Source: an uncultured Novosphingobium sp. (GTDB lineage: Bacteria; Pseudomonadota; Alphaproteobacteria; Sphingomonadales; Sphingomonadaceae). From it: 23,145 bases of DNA. The stretch lies in NCBI GenBank assembly GCA_946886365.1, contig CAMPIM010000060.1:1-23145 (forward strand). The letters run 5' to 3'. Of the stretch, positions 7,922-15,641 are shown piece after piece (within the stretch, counting starts at the first letter, position 1; every line of letters starts with the position of its first letter). The position numbers and the translations under genes are program-made. The notes beneath the pieces were generated by a model. It saw only the letters and a list, made by a program, of their open reading frames with translations, was not told where the DNA came from and ran no database searches.

Positions 7922-9728
7922 GATCCGCACGGGATTTACCCAGGACATTGGGGGGACAACCACCCCCAGTGCCCGCTGGCTCGTCCTTGCCTGGATTTGC
8001 TGTTCCATCATATTGTTGTGGCTGGCCCGCGACCAGCTAGACATTCTGGGCTTTCGTGATCCGGACGACGCAATGCGCCTTCAGCAGGTGCGCGACTGGC
8101 TCGACGGCCAAGCCTTTCTGGATGTCAGTCAGCATCGGGTGAACCCTCCCTTTGGCGGACCCATGCATTGGTCGCGCATCGTCGATATGCCGATCGCGGC
8201 GATCATCCTGCTGTTGCAGCCAATCCTGGGCAGCCACCTGGCCGAAGTGATCGCCTGCTCGACCGTTCCACTGCTGTCGTTGGGTGCGTTGGCATGGGCA
8301 CTGCATGTTGCCGTCGTTCGCATTGCTGGCAAACCGGCGGCGATGCTGGCGCCGGTGCTGTTGCTGACGACGCCGACCATCCTTGTGCAGTTCGGGCCGC
8401 TGCGAATCGATCACCATGGCTGGCAGATCCTGATGGCGACGATCGCTCTTGCCGGTGCCATGGATACGCGGCCTGCACGCGGCGGCGTGGTCGCAGGCAC
8501 GGCCATGGCCGTGTGGCTACAGATTTCGAGCGAAGGACTGCCCTATGCCGCCCTGTTCGGGGCTGTATTGGCGTTGCGGCAGTGGCGAGATCGAGATGAG
8601 ACGCCCCGCTTTGTAGCCTATGCGCTGACCTTGGGCAGCGCCGCGCTGCTGCTGCTGGCTGTCCTGCGCGGCATGGCGCCGCTAGCGCACGCGCAATGCG
8701 ATGCCCTTTCAGCGGCCTATATCTGGCCATTGGTCGCCTTTGCGATCGTAACGCCGATTATCTTCCGCATCGCCGTCCCCGTTTCCGCGACTGTCCGGTT
8801 CGCCGCCGCAGGAACCGGTGCATTGGCCGCCGCCGCGCTGTTCATCATCACTGGCAAGTCTTGCCTGACCGGCGATCCTTTCCAGTCGCTGGGACCCGTC
8901 GCCTATAAGCTCTGGTATTTGCAGGTCATGGAGGGCCGCCCGATCTGGGAACAGGGCCGCTCGATGATGGGACTGATTTTGCTGCCCCCACTCGCAGGAC
9001 TGGCCGGGTCGATCATTGCGGCGCGGATTGCCGATACGGCCAAGGCGCGCGACCGCTGGCTGGTTGTGGCGCTGCTTCTGACCGGCGCGACGCTGGTCGC
9101 CGTGCTCGTGATGCGGGCGATGTCCGTCGCTCATGTCCTCGCTCTGCCGGGGATCGCCTGGTTGATGCTGAGGCTCTTCCGCCGGGCGCAACAGAAGGCC
9201 GCGACGATCCCGAGGGTGTTCGCGTCCTCGGCGGTCGCCTTGCTCACGCCAGCGGCCTTGTGCGCGCTCTGGATCGCGGCGACAGCGGGCGCTGAGAAAG
9301 AGGAGAAATCAGCCACGCCTGCGGGTGAATGCCGAACTGCCGCGGCGTTGAGCCCATTGCGGCAGTTGCCCAGATCGACGCTGTTTGCGCCCCTGGATAT
9401 AGGTCCAGACATTTTGATCCGCACCCGCCACGATGTCATCGGCACGGCGCATCACCGGAATGCGGCCGGAATCACGGCGGTGGTCGAGGGCTTTACGGCA
9501 TCCCCAGCAAAGGCGCGGGCTATTCTGAAGGCTTTGAATAGTGGCAGGGGACCAGACTATCTGGTGACCTGTCCCAGCCTAAATGAGTTCAGACATTATG
9601 CTCAGGAACATCCGGGCAGCCTGGCAATGATTTTGGACAAGGGTGGACATCCCGGCTGGTTGAAGCCCGTCAGGCTTCAGGGGATGACGTCCTTGCGTGT
9701 CTACAGGATCATGCCGCCGAAAAACTGA
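7899..9728 (+). CDS. polytopic membrane protein with GT-C glycosyltransferase-like features
   Basis: This is a 609-residue protein from ATG 7899, which overlaps the end of the GtrA gene by 23 bp; ATG 7884 is an alternative start. After a membrane segment at about 26-43 comes a conserved-looking external loop with FRDPDDAMRLQQVRDWL (Asp54, Asp56, Asp57) and MHWSRIVDMP (about 89-98). About ten more hydrophobic helices follow, with RIDHHGWQ between early ones. A soluble C-terminal domain of roughly 130 residues begins near residue 475. An acidic D-x-D-like motif in the first external loop followed by many helices is the architecture of GT-C enzymes (STT3/PglB, PMT, ArnT types) that use polyprenyl-linked sugars. 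I recognise no named family. The GtrA neighbour supports sugar transfer on the periplasmic side, but this remains inference. Confidence 0.75.
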   Translation: MASSPLAKIRTGFTQDIGGTTTPSARWLVLAWICCSIILLWLARDQLDILGFRDPDDAMRLQQVRDWLDGQAFLDVSQHRVNPPFGGPMHWSRIVDMPIAAIILLLQPILGSHLAEVIACSTVPLLSLGALAWALHVAVVRIAGKPAAMLAPVLLLTTPTILVQFGPLRIDHHGWQILMATIALAGAMDTRPARGGVVAGTAMAVWLQISSEGLPYAALFGAVLALRQWRDRDETPRFVAYALTLGSAALLLLAVLRGMAPLAHAQCDALSAAYIWPLVAFAIVTPIIFRIAVPVSATVRFAAAGTGALAAAALFIITGKSCLTGDPFQSLGPVAYKLWYLQVMEGRPIWEQGRSMMGLILLPPLAGLAGSIIAARIADTAKARDRWLVVALLLTGATLVAVLVMRAMSVAHVLALPGIAWLMLRLFRRAQQKAATIPRVFASSAVALLTPAALCALWIAATAGAEKEEKSATPAGECRTAAALSPLRQLPRSTLFAPLDIGPDILIRTRHDVIGTAHHRNAAGITAVVEGFTASPAKARAILKALNSGRGPDYLVTCPSLNEFRHYAQEHPGSLAMILDKGGHPGWLKPVRLQGMTSLRVYRIMPPKN

Positions 9729-10185
9729 GCGCCACGCCGTTCATGCAATAGCGTTTCCCGGTGGGCGGCGGTCCATCATCGAAAACATGGCCCAGGTGGC
9801 CGCCACATCTGGCGCAATGAACCTCGATCCTTGGATAAAGCAGGGATAGGTCTCGCGATGTGCCCGTGGCACGGGGCAAGGGCGCCCAGAAGCTCGGCCA
9901 GCCTGTGCCGCTGTCGAATTTGGTCTTCGAACTGAACAGGGCCTGGTCGCAACCCGCGCATTTGAAGGTGCCCGCGCGATGTTCCTTGTTCAACGGACTG
10001 GTGAAGGGATGTTCGGTGGCCTGCTTGCGCAGCACATTATAGGCAAGTGGGCTGAGGCGCTTGCGCCATTCAGCATCGGTCAGGGTAAAGGGATAAGCGG
10101 CGGCAGCCTCTTCCATGCCCAATCGCCAGAAGGCGAGAGCGGCTACCGCACAGGCGCCACTTTTGAGAATATCCCGCCGTGTCAT
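9709..10185 (-). CDS. msrB: peptide-methionine (R)-S-oxide reductase, exported
   Basis: This is a 158-residue protein that reduces methionine-R-sulfoxide in proteins. It opens with MTRRDILKSG and a hydrophobic stretch to about residue 22, a Tat-type leader, so the enzyme probably works folded in the periplasm. The MsrB domain (about 38-156) has both zinc pairs (Cys76/Cys79 and Cys124/Cys127), the SGTGWPSF substrate loop and the catalytic Cys147 in RYCMNG. Its ATG lies only 9 bases after the stop of the ABC permease gene, so it is probably the third gene of that operon. Its 3' end overlaps the end of the convergent GT-C-like gene by 20 bp, leaving no room for a separate terminator. Function is firm; the export route is inferred from the leader. 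Confidence 0.93.
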   Translation of the reverse strand: MTRRDILKSGACAVAALAFWRLGMEEAAAAYPFTLTDAEWRKRLSPLAYNVLRKQATEHPFTSPLNKEHRAGTFKCAGCDQALFSSKTKFDSGTGWPSFWAPLPRATGTSRDLSLLYPRIEVHCARCGGHLGHVFDDGPPPTGKRYCMNGVALSFSAA

Positions 10186-10194
10186 CCCGTCTAC

Positions 10195-11391
10195 CTAACC
10201 AACCGAGGCTGAGCGCCGCCTGAACCATTTCCGGCTGCTGCCATGGCCTGATTTCAGCACATGTCTACGGAACAGCCAGACGCCCAGACGGATAATGGCG
10301 GCAACCCAAATCGCCTGCCAGACGATCGCAAGAATATGGGGCCACAGCGCCGAGTCCTGAGCCGCTCGCGCGATCATCGCGAATGGCGAGGAGAAGGGGA
10401 AGATGATCGCGCCAATCTCTGGAGCGGAGCCCATATGATCAACCGCATAGGTCGCGAAAAAGAAGACGCCCATCTGCGCCATGGTGACCGGCATGTTGAG
10501 GGTCTGCACCTCCCGCACGGTTGCGGCCTGCGCGCCGATGCCCAGGAATAACGAGCCCAGCAGGGCGTAAGCCATGGTGAAATAGACGCCGCCAAGCAGC
10601 AGGAACATGGGCCATCCAACCGCAGGGGTAGGCGGCGCGATGTCAGGGCCTGCAAAAATCCGGACGCCCAGCACGACCCCCGCCCCCCAGAAGCCGATGC
10701 CGACGAAGCTCATGCCGAGCATGGCGATGAGTTTACCCAGGAAAACGGAGTCGATCGGGACGGCGGCGGCGAGGATTTCGATCACCTTGTTGGTTTTTTC
10801 CTCCACAAGGTTGGACAGAACCATGCCCGCGAGAAGCATGGTGAGCAGGAATATCAGGACCTGCGCCGCCCGGCCGGTCAACAATCGCGATTGCGCCTCC
10901 GCGCCCGCGCTGGCCGTAACAAGCTGCTTCTTGATCCGCACATGGGGTAGCTGTTCGCCAGCGACGGCCGCGCTTGCGAGCAGGCTGATATCGCCTTCCA
11001 GCATGGCGAGATCGTCGGCTTTGCCGGTGAGCACAGGATGGGTGATCGTGCCCGACACAATGGCGATGAAGCGGGCGTCGGGTCGCATAAGCAAGGCGCG
11101 CGGCGCTCCCTTGGGCGCGCGTTGCAGGCGAGGGAGGTTGTCCGCCCCCAATCGGGCGGCAAGAATGTCATGGGCACGTTCCATGCGCACCGCATCTTCC
11201 TTCGCCATGGCGATGCCGACGGTGGGGCGCAGGCTTTCAGTCGTGATCTTTTCACCTAGGCCGCCAAACGCCATGCCGATCACGACCGGGAACAAGGGTC
11301 CAAGCAGGAACAGGATGAAGGTCTTTGAGAAGATAACGGCTGAAAAATCGCGGCGGGCGATGACCAGAGCCGCGCGCAGAACTTCGCTCAT
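10195..11391 (-). CDS. ABC-2 type transporter permease (NatB-like)
   Basis: This 398-residue inner-membrane subunit has one N-terminal membrane segment (about 22-42), a large external domain (about 45-175), then about five membrane helices in the C-terminal half. EEKTNKVIEILAAAVP (about 211-226) is the characteristic coupling segment of NatB/ABC2_membrane_3 permeases. It ends in a very basic tail (SSRKWFRRRSASVG). Its ATG shares one base with the stop of the ATPase gene (TGATG), so the two are translationally coupled. The family exports sodium or small molecules, or acts in envelope maintenance, and the substrate here cannot be read from sequence. msrB follows after 9 bases. Confidence 0.88.
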   Translation of the reverse strand: MSEVLRAALVIARRDFSAVIFSKTFILFLLGPLFPVVIGMAFGGLGEKITTESLRPTVGIAMAKEDAVRMERAHDILAARLGADNLPRLQRAPKGAPRALLMRPDARFIAIVSGTITHPVLTGKADDLAMLEGDISLLASAAVAGEQLPHVRIKKQLVTASAGAEAQSRLLTGRAAQVLIFLLTMLLAGMVLSNLVEEKTNKVIEILAAAVPIDSVFLGKLIAMLGMSFVGIGFWGAGVVLGVRIFAGPDIAPPTPAVGWPMFLLLGGVYFTMAYALLGSLFLGIGAQAATVREVQTLNMPVTMAQMGVFFFATYAVDHMGSAPEIGAIIFPFSSPFAMIARAAQDSALWPHILAIVWQAIWVAAIIRLGVWLFRRHVLKSGHGSSRKWFRRRSASVG

Positions 11392-12350
11392 CAGGCGGCC
11401 TCCTCTTCCGCATCCTGCATCTGCTGGGCCGCGGCGGCACCTGCGATGGAGACGAACGCATCATGCAGGCCGGGCCGTTCGATCGAGAGACTTTCGATGC
11501 CCGCCTGCCCGTCGAGCAAAGCACGAAGCAGCGGTTCGATCCCCTCATCCGGCAGATCAAAATGCCACGCGCCATCGGCCGCCAGCGTTTCAGCAGGCAA
11601 GGCACGGCGCCAGCTGCCATCGCTCGCGCGGGTCCGCAGGCGAACCTGCGGGCGTAGCTTGTCACGCGCTTCGCCCACCGACCCCTCGAACCTGATGCGG
11701 CCGCCTGCGACGATGGCGATGCGTTCACAGAGGCGTTCGGCATGGGCGATGACATGGGTGGAAAAGAGGATGGTGACGCCCCGCCGAGCCTGATCGCGGA
11801 TCAGTAGCTCCAGCTTGCCCTGATTGATCGCGTCGAGCCCGGAGAAAGGTTCGTCGAGAACTATTAGCCGAGGCTCGTGGATGATCGTACCGAATAGCTG
11901 AACGGTCTGCGCCATGCCCTTCGACAGTTGACGGATCGGCTTGTCGATCGAACTGCCCATGCCATGTTCGGCAAGCATCTCTCGTGCGCGCTGCCGCCCT
12001 GTTTTTAGCGGCAGCCCGCGCAATGCGCCCATGAACGCGATCGCTTCCGCCGCCTTCATCGAGGGATAGAGGCCCCGCTCCTCGGGCAGATAGCCGATGG
12101 CCCGCGCCTGACGCAGCGGGACATCATCCCCCAGCAGTCGGCGAGAACCCTCGTCGGGATCGATGATGCCGAGCAGCGTGCGGAGCAAGGTCGTCTTGCC
12201 CGCTCCGTTAGGCCCGAGAATGCCGTAAATGGAGCCCGCGGGAACGGCGAGGTCGATGCCATCGACTGCCCGGAATTTGCCGAATGTCTTGACAAGAGCA
12301 TGGCCTTCGACGGCATAGGCCGAAGGGGGAGCCGGATTGTTACGGATCAT
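11391..12350 (-). CDS. ABC transporter ATP-binding protein (NatA-like)
   Basis: This is a 319-residue ATPase subunit. It has Walker A GPNGAGKT (46-53), the Q-loop region GYLPEERGLYPSM (86-98), signature LSKGM (142-146), Walker B LIVLDEP (162-168) and switch His199 in FSTHV. The LPEERGLYP and LSKGM variants are typical of NatA-type exporters. A C-terminal extension (about 230-319) is the usual regulatory tail of the group. I chose ATG 12350 because AGGAG lies 5 bases upstream; a longer in-frame extension to 12494 would run through the start of queG and is compositionally implausible. The gene is divergent from queG with 22 bases between starts. It energises the permease encoded next. Confidence 0.92.
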   Translation of the reverse strand: MIRNNPAPPSAYAVEGHALVKTFGKFRAVDGIDLAVPAGSIYGILGPNGAGKTTLLRTLLGIIDPDEGSRRLLGDDVPLRQARAIGYLPEERGLYPSMKAAEAIAFMGALRGLPLKTGRQRAREMLAEHGMGSSIDKPIRQLSKGMAQTVQLFGTIIHEPRLIVLDEPFSGLDAINQGKLELLIRDQARRGVTILFSTHVIAHAERLCERIAIVAGGRIRFEGSVGEARDKLRPQVRLRTRASDGSWRRALPAETLAADGAWHFDLPDEGIEPLLRALLDGQAGIESLSIERPGLHDAFVSIAGAAAAQQMQDAEEEAA

Positions 12351-12372
12351 CCACTCCTGATAGTCGCACAGC

Positions 12373-13422
12373 ATGCCAACGCAAACCGAAACCTTGGAAC
12401 AGCGCCTGAAGGCGCAAGCGCAGCGGCTGGGGTTTGCCGCATGTGCCATCGCGCGCGCGGACGCCGCGCCCGAGGCCGGGCGGCGCTTACGCAAATGGCT
12501 GGACGATGGCTGTCATGGCGAGATGCTGTGGATGGAGGAGCGCGCGGAGCAGCGCGGCTCACCCAGCGCGCTGTGGCCCGACGTACGCAGCGTCATCATG
12601 CTGGGGATGAGCTATGCCCCGGGCCGCGACCCGCTGGCGCTGGCAGAGGAAGGGGATCGTGGACGCATTTCCGTGTACGCACAGGGGCGCGACTATCATG
12701 ACGTCGTGAAAAAAGGACTGAAGAGCCTTGCTCGCTGGCTGGTCGAGGAGCAGGCGAGCGCCCTTAAGGTCTTCGTGGACACCGCGCCGGTGATGGAAAA
12801 GCCGCTGGCGGCGGCGGCCGGTCTGGGCTGGCAGGGGAAGCACAGCAATCTCGTCAGCCGGGCGCATGGCAGCTGGCTGTTCCTGGGCGCGATCTATAGC
12901 GAACTGGCCCTGGAACCCGACCTGCCCGAAGTGGATCATTGCGGCAGTTGCACGGCCTGCCAGTCGGCCTGCCCCACCGATGCTTTTCCTGCCCCCTATG
13001 TCGTGGATGCGCGGCGTTGCATCTCTTACCTTACGATCGAGCATAAGGGGCCGATCCCGCCCGAGTTTCGCGAGAAGATCGGCAATCGCATCTACGGCTG
13101 CGACGATTGTCTGGCGGTGTGTCCGTGGAACAAGTTCGCTGATGCGGCAGCGGCAAACCGGGCGTTTCTCGGACGGGCCGAACTGGCTGCGCCTGAACTT
13201 GGCGACCTGCTGGCTTTGGACGATGCGGGGTTTCGGGAGGTTTTCTCAGGGTCGCCGATCAAGCGGATCGGGCGCAGCCGGATGGTCCGCAACGCGGCCA
13301 TAGCGGCGGGTAACAGTAGCGACCCTCGTCTTTTGGCGCGATTGCACCCATTGCTGATTGATGACGATCCCGTGGTGGCGGAAGCGGCGGCGTGGGCCGT
13401 GGAGCGGCTGTCCGCGCCCTGA
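12373..13422 (+). CDS. queG: epoxyqueuosine reductase
   Basis: This 349-residue cytosolic enzyme performs the last step of queuosine synthesis, reducing epoxyqueuosine in the wobble position of tRNAs with GUN anticodons, using cobalamin and two [4Fe-4S] clusters. The likely catalytic Asp136 lies in [12 protein letters not shown]. Cluster ligands are in [12 protein letters not shown] (Cys190, 193, 196, 200) and [10 protein letters not shown] (Cys243, 246, 250), with Cys216 also placed as expected. The last ~70 residues form HEAT-like helices, as in known QueG. ATG 12373 has no good Shine-Dalgarno sequence. TTGTTA (12337) and TAGTCG (12361) could be promoter boxes within the divergent gene's start. 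The stop is one base from that of the convergent lipoprotein gene. Confidence 0.95.
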   Translation: MPTQTETLEQRLKAQAQRLGFAACAIARADAAPEAGRRLRKWLDDGCHGEMLWMEERAEQRGSPSALWPDVRSVIMLGMSYAPGRDPLALAEEGDRGRISVYAQGRDYHDVVKKGLKSLARWLVEEQASALKVFVDTAPVMEKPLAAAAGLGWQGKHSNLVSRAHGSWLFLGAIYSELALEPDLPEVDHCGSCTACQSACPTDAFPAPYVVDARRCISYLTIEHKGPIPPEFREKIGNRIYGCDDCLAVCPWNKFADAAAANRAFLGRAELAAPELGDLLALDDAGFREVFSGSPIKRIGRSRMVRNAAIAAGNSSDPRLLARLHPLLIDDDPVVAEAAAWAVERLSAP

Positions 13423-13423
13423 C

Positions 13424-13792
13424 CTATCGCCGCAGCGCTGAAGCGCAGGCGCCCGGATCTGTATCGGCCCCGGCGGGGGTGCGAGCATCGACATGGGTGA
13501 CAACAGGCTCCTTGCCGCGAGCCGGTGCATAAAGATAGGCGTCCAGAACGCAGCGCCCGTTAGCGAACTGGAGCTTACGCATGCTGCTTTCCCGGATATC
13601 AAGCCGCGGCGTACCGAATTGCTGGACCAGGTGGCGGACGTCCATTCCCATGAGCGGACCCGATTTCATGAAGGCGCTGGCGGGCGGCCCAGATGGAGAC
13701 GGGCGCATCGGCGCAGGCGGCACAATCGACCCGCCGCAAGCTGCCAGTGGCAGCGCAAGCAAGACCGAGAGGATATGTTGGGGGGCTTTCAT
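13424..13792 (-). CDS. small putative lipoprotein
   Basis: This 122-residue protein starts MKAPQHILSVLLALPLAACGG, a lipoprotein signal peptide with lipobox LAAC and Cys19 as the lipidated residue. A Pro/Ser-rich linker follows (about 22-42). A compact domain with GMDVRHLVQQFGTPRLDIRES and CVLDAYLY resembles small SmpA/BamE-like or COG-type lipoprotein domains, but I cannot assign it. ATG 13792 overlaps the stop of the EI24-like gene (ATGA), which settles the start and implies coupling. A longer frame upstream to 13912 is not needed. Likely anchored in the inner or outer membrane on the periplasmic side. Confidence 0.75.
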   Translation of the reverse strand: MKAPQHILSVLLALPLAACGGSIVPPAPMRPSPSGPPASAFMKSGPLMGMDVRHLVQQFGTPRLDIRESSMRKLQFANGRCVLDAYLYAPARGKEPVVTHVDARTPAGADTDPGACASALRR

Positions 13793-14457
13793 CGTGACTT
13801 GTTCCGGACGCCATGCAGCATGTGCACCGCCATAGCCGCGCTCCAAACAGGCGCAAGCAAGTTGATAAAGGGGATGAGGAACATAAGCGCCGAGACGAGA
13901 CCCATGAGCCACCGGCCGAGGCGAGGGATCGGCAAAAGTCCCGGATGCCGCTGTTCCACCATATCGCTGAGGTCGCGACCCAGGAGATAGGCGTTAAGCG
14001 CCAGGAAAAGCAGGATCGTGCCGACGCCGGTGACCAGAAGAAGGAGGTAGACTGGCAGCGCCAGCATGTTCCAGCCAGCCGTTCGCGCAGCCGAAGCGAA
14101 GGCAAGCCGCAAGCTGGGCGCGAAGCCCAGAGGCCGCGCGGCGGCGGAGGCGGCGGGATAGCTGTCCCGTTCGACCGCAGCCACGATGTCGTCGGCGAAC
14201 AGGTTCATGACTGCTATGGCGATGGTCCGGAAGAGCAGCCATGCAAGCGCGACCAGGCTCATAGCCATTACGGCGGCTTCCGCTAGGCCACCACCACTCC
14301 AGCCGAAATATGCGCGCGTTGCGTGGACTGCTGTCCAAAGACCTAGTCCCGCCATCGCAAAGATCAGCAGCGTCAGCATGAGCGTCTTGGCCAACAGGCG
14401 CAGAGCAGCCCGATGGAAGATGACGGGAAAGGCACGAAGGGCGGCGGCGATCACCAT
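13789..14457 (-). CDS. EI24/CysZ-like membrane protein
   Basis: This is a 222-residue inner-membrane protein. Hydrophobic segments lie at about 22-43, 60-82, 127-155 (long enough for a re-entrant hairpin) and 182-212. The opening ALRAFPVIFHRAALRLLAKTLMLTLL and the late NAYLLGRDLSDMVEQR are typical of the EI24 domain family that includes the sulfate permease CysZ. I chose ATG 14457 because the family usually begins just before this ALxAF segment; ATG 14487 would add ten residues. It is coupled by an ATGA overlap to the lipoprotein gene. No cysteine biosynthesis genes are near, so sulfate transport is not supported by context. Confidence 0.78.
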   Translation of the reverse strand: MVIAAALRAFPVIFHRAALRLLAKTLMLTLLIFAMAGLGLWTAVHATRAYFGWSGGGLAEAAVMAMSLVALAWLLFRTIAIAVMNLFADDIVAAVERDSYPAASAAARPLGFAPSLRLAFASAARTAGWNMLALPVYLLLLVTGVGTILLFLALNAYLLGRDLSDMVEQRHPGLLPIPRLGRWLMGLVSALMFLIPFINLLAPVWSAAMAVHMLHGVRNKSR

Positions 14458-14502
14458 TAGGCACGCTATTCCGCGCTCTGCACGCATGGTCAATCTGCAA
14501 CA

Positions 14503-14531
14503 TTGCACGCAGCAGCGCGGCTCGATAGACA
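14503..14531 (+). promoter_or_regulatory. promoter-like boxes of the adenosine kinase gene
   Basis: TTGCAC (14503-14508), a 17-base spacer and TAGACA (14526-14531) share the pattern seen before rpe and purH. The transcript would begin near 14538, leaving about 29 bases before GTG 14567. Confidence 0.45.
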
Positions 14532-14566
14532 CGGCGCGATTTTGAGCCTTTGAGTAAGGATATCGC

Positions 14567-15571
14567 GTGACCGCTGCTGCTGCCCCCTCGCTAGATGTTG
14601 TCGCGATCGGCAATGCCATTGTCGACGTCCTTGCCCCTAGCGATGACGCGTTCCTTGCCGAACATGCGCTGACCAAGGGCGGGATGCAGCTGATCGACGC
14701 GGAGACGGCCGAGGCGCTCTATGCCGATATGGGCGCGGGTAAAGAGGTCAGCGGCGGATCAGCGGCGAACACGCTGGCTGGCCTCGCGGCACTGGGCAAG
14801 CGCTGCGCCTTCATCGGGCAAGTGCGCGACGACCAGTTGGGCGACGTGTTCACCCATGACGTACGCGCCCTCGGTATCCGCTATGACACGCCAGCGGTGG
14901 GGGGCGAGGTGCCCACCGCGCGCTGCCTGATCCTGGTGACGCCCGACGCTCAACGCACGATGAACACCTTTCTGGGCGCGTCGCAGTTTCTGCCGGAATC
15001 AGCGCTCGATCTCGACCTGATCCGTTCAGCCTCGATCCTCTATCTGGAAGGCTATCTGTGGGATCCTGAACAGCCGCGTGCTGCCATGCGTGCCGCCATC
15101 GACGCCGCGAAGGGGGCGGGCCGCAAGGTGGCCTTCACGCTGTCCGATGGCTTCGTCATTGAACGCCATCGGGACGATTTCGTGCAACTCATCGATCAGG
15201 GGTTGATCGACATCCTCTTTTCCAACGAGCATGAAATTCAGTCGCTGGCGCAGATCGATGATTTTGACAAAGCTGTGGCGTCATTCGCCGGACGCGTGCC
15301 AGTGCTGATATCGACGCGCAGCGAAAAGGGCGCGATCGCTGTGGTGGACGGCGTTCGCTACGAGGTGCCTGCGGCGCCTGTTGCGCAGGTGATCGACACC
15401 ACGGGTGCAGGCGACCTGTTCGCCGCAGGATTCCTTGCCGGTCATATCGAGGAACTGGACGTGCATCACTGCCTCGAACTGGGCGCAGCAGCCGCAGCCG
15501 AAGTGATTTCCCATTGGGGCGCGCGGCCCGAGCAGGATCTGAAGATGATCCGGGCGAAGCTGGGGCGGTAA
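14567..15571 (+). CDS. PfkB-family sugar/nucleoside kinase, probably adenosine kinase
   Basis: This is a 334-residue cytosolic ribokinase-fold kinase. The N-terminal strand VVAIGNAIVDVLA, the GGSAANTLAGLAALG motif (about residues 64-78) and the C-terminal DTTGAGDLFAAGF (277-289) with catalytic base Asp283 are all present. The sequence resembles the alphaproteobacterial proteins annotated as adenosine kinase, which phosphorylate adenosine to AMP with ATP, but other PfkB substrates (ribose or related nucleosides) cannot be excluded. GTG 14567 is supported by TAAGGA six bases upstream. It is transcribed alone, divergent from the EI24-like gene and convergent with the flippase gene. Confidence 0.88.
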   Translation: MTAAAAPSLDVVAIGNAIVDVLAPSDDAFLAEHALTKGGMQLIDAETAEALYADMGAGKEVSGGSAANTLAGLAALGKRCAFIGQVRDDQLGDVFTHDVRALGIRYDTPAVGGEVPTARCLILVTPDAQRTMNTFLGASQFLPESALDLDLIRSASILYLEGYLWDPEQPRAAMRAAIDAAKGAGRKVAFTLSDGFVIERHRDDFVQLIDQGLIDILFSNEHEIQSLAQIDDFDKAVASFAGRVPVLISTRSEKGAIAVVDGVRYEVPAAPVAQVIDTTGAGDLFAAGFLAGHIEELDVHHCLELGAAAAAEVISHWGARPEQDLKMIRAKLGR

Positions 15572-15611
15572 GACCGCGGAACGCTCATCCGCATCGGCCG
15601 GGAAGATCCAA

Positions 15612-15641
15612 GCCGCCTAAGCTCTGCTCAGGTCAGGCGGC
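15612..15641. terminator. possible shared hairpin between convergent genes
   Basis: GCCGCCT (15612-15618) pairs with AGGCGGC (15635-15641) around a 16-base loop. It lies between the stop of the kinase gene and the last codons of the convergent flippase gene. No T-run follows on either strand, so terminator function is weakly supported. Confidence 0.3.

Noticed and set aside
10607..11695. 362-residue plus-strand frame over the ABC genes
   Set aside because: It runs across the permease/ATPase junction on the opposite strand, is rich in Arg, Ser and Pro, and has no domain. The minus-strand genes are certain.
12351..12494. 48-residue N-terminal extension of the ABC ATPase
   Set aside because: The extension overlaps queG, has Cys/Arg-rich composition unlike ABC proteins, and ATG 12350 has a good AGGAG ribosome-binding site.
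13813..14286. 157-residue plus-strand frame opposite the EI24-like gene
   Set aside because: Its composition is highly charged and Arg/Gln-rich, typical of antisense to a membrane protein gene.
14458..14676. 73-residue N-terminal extension of the EI24-like protein
   Set aside because: It would overlap the divergent kinase gene and is unlike the family's start.
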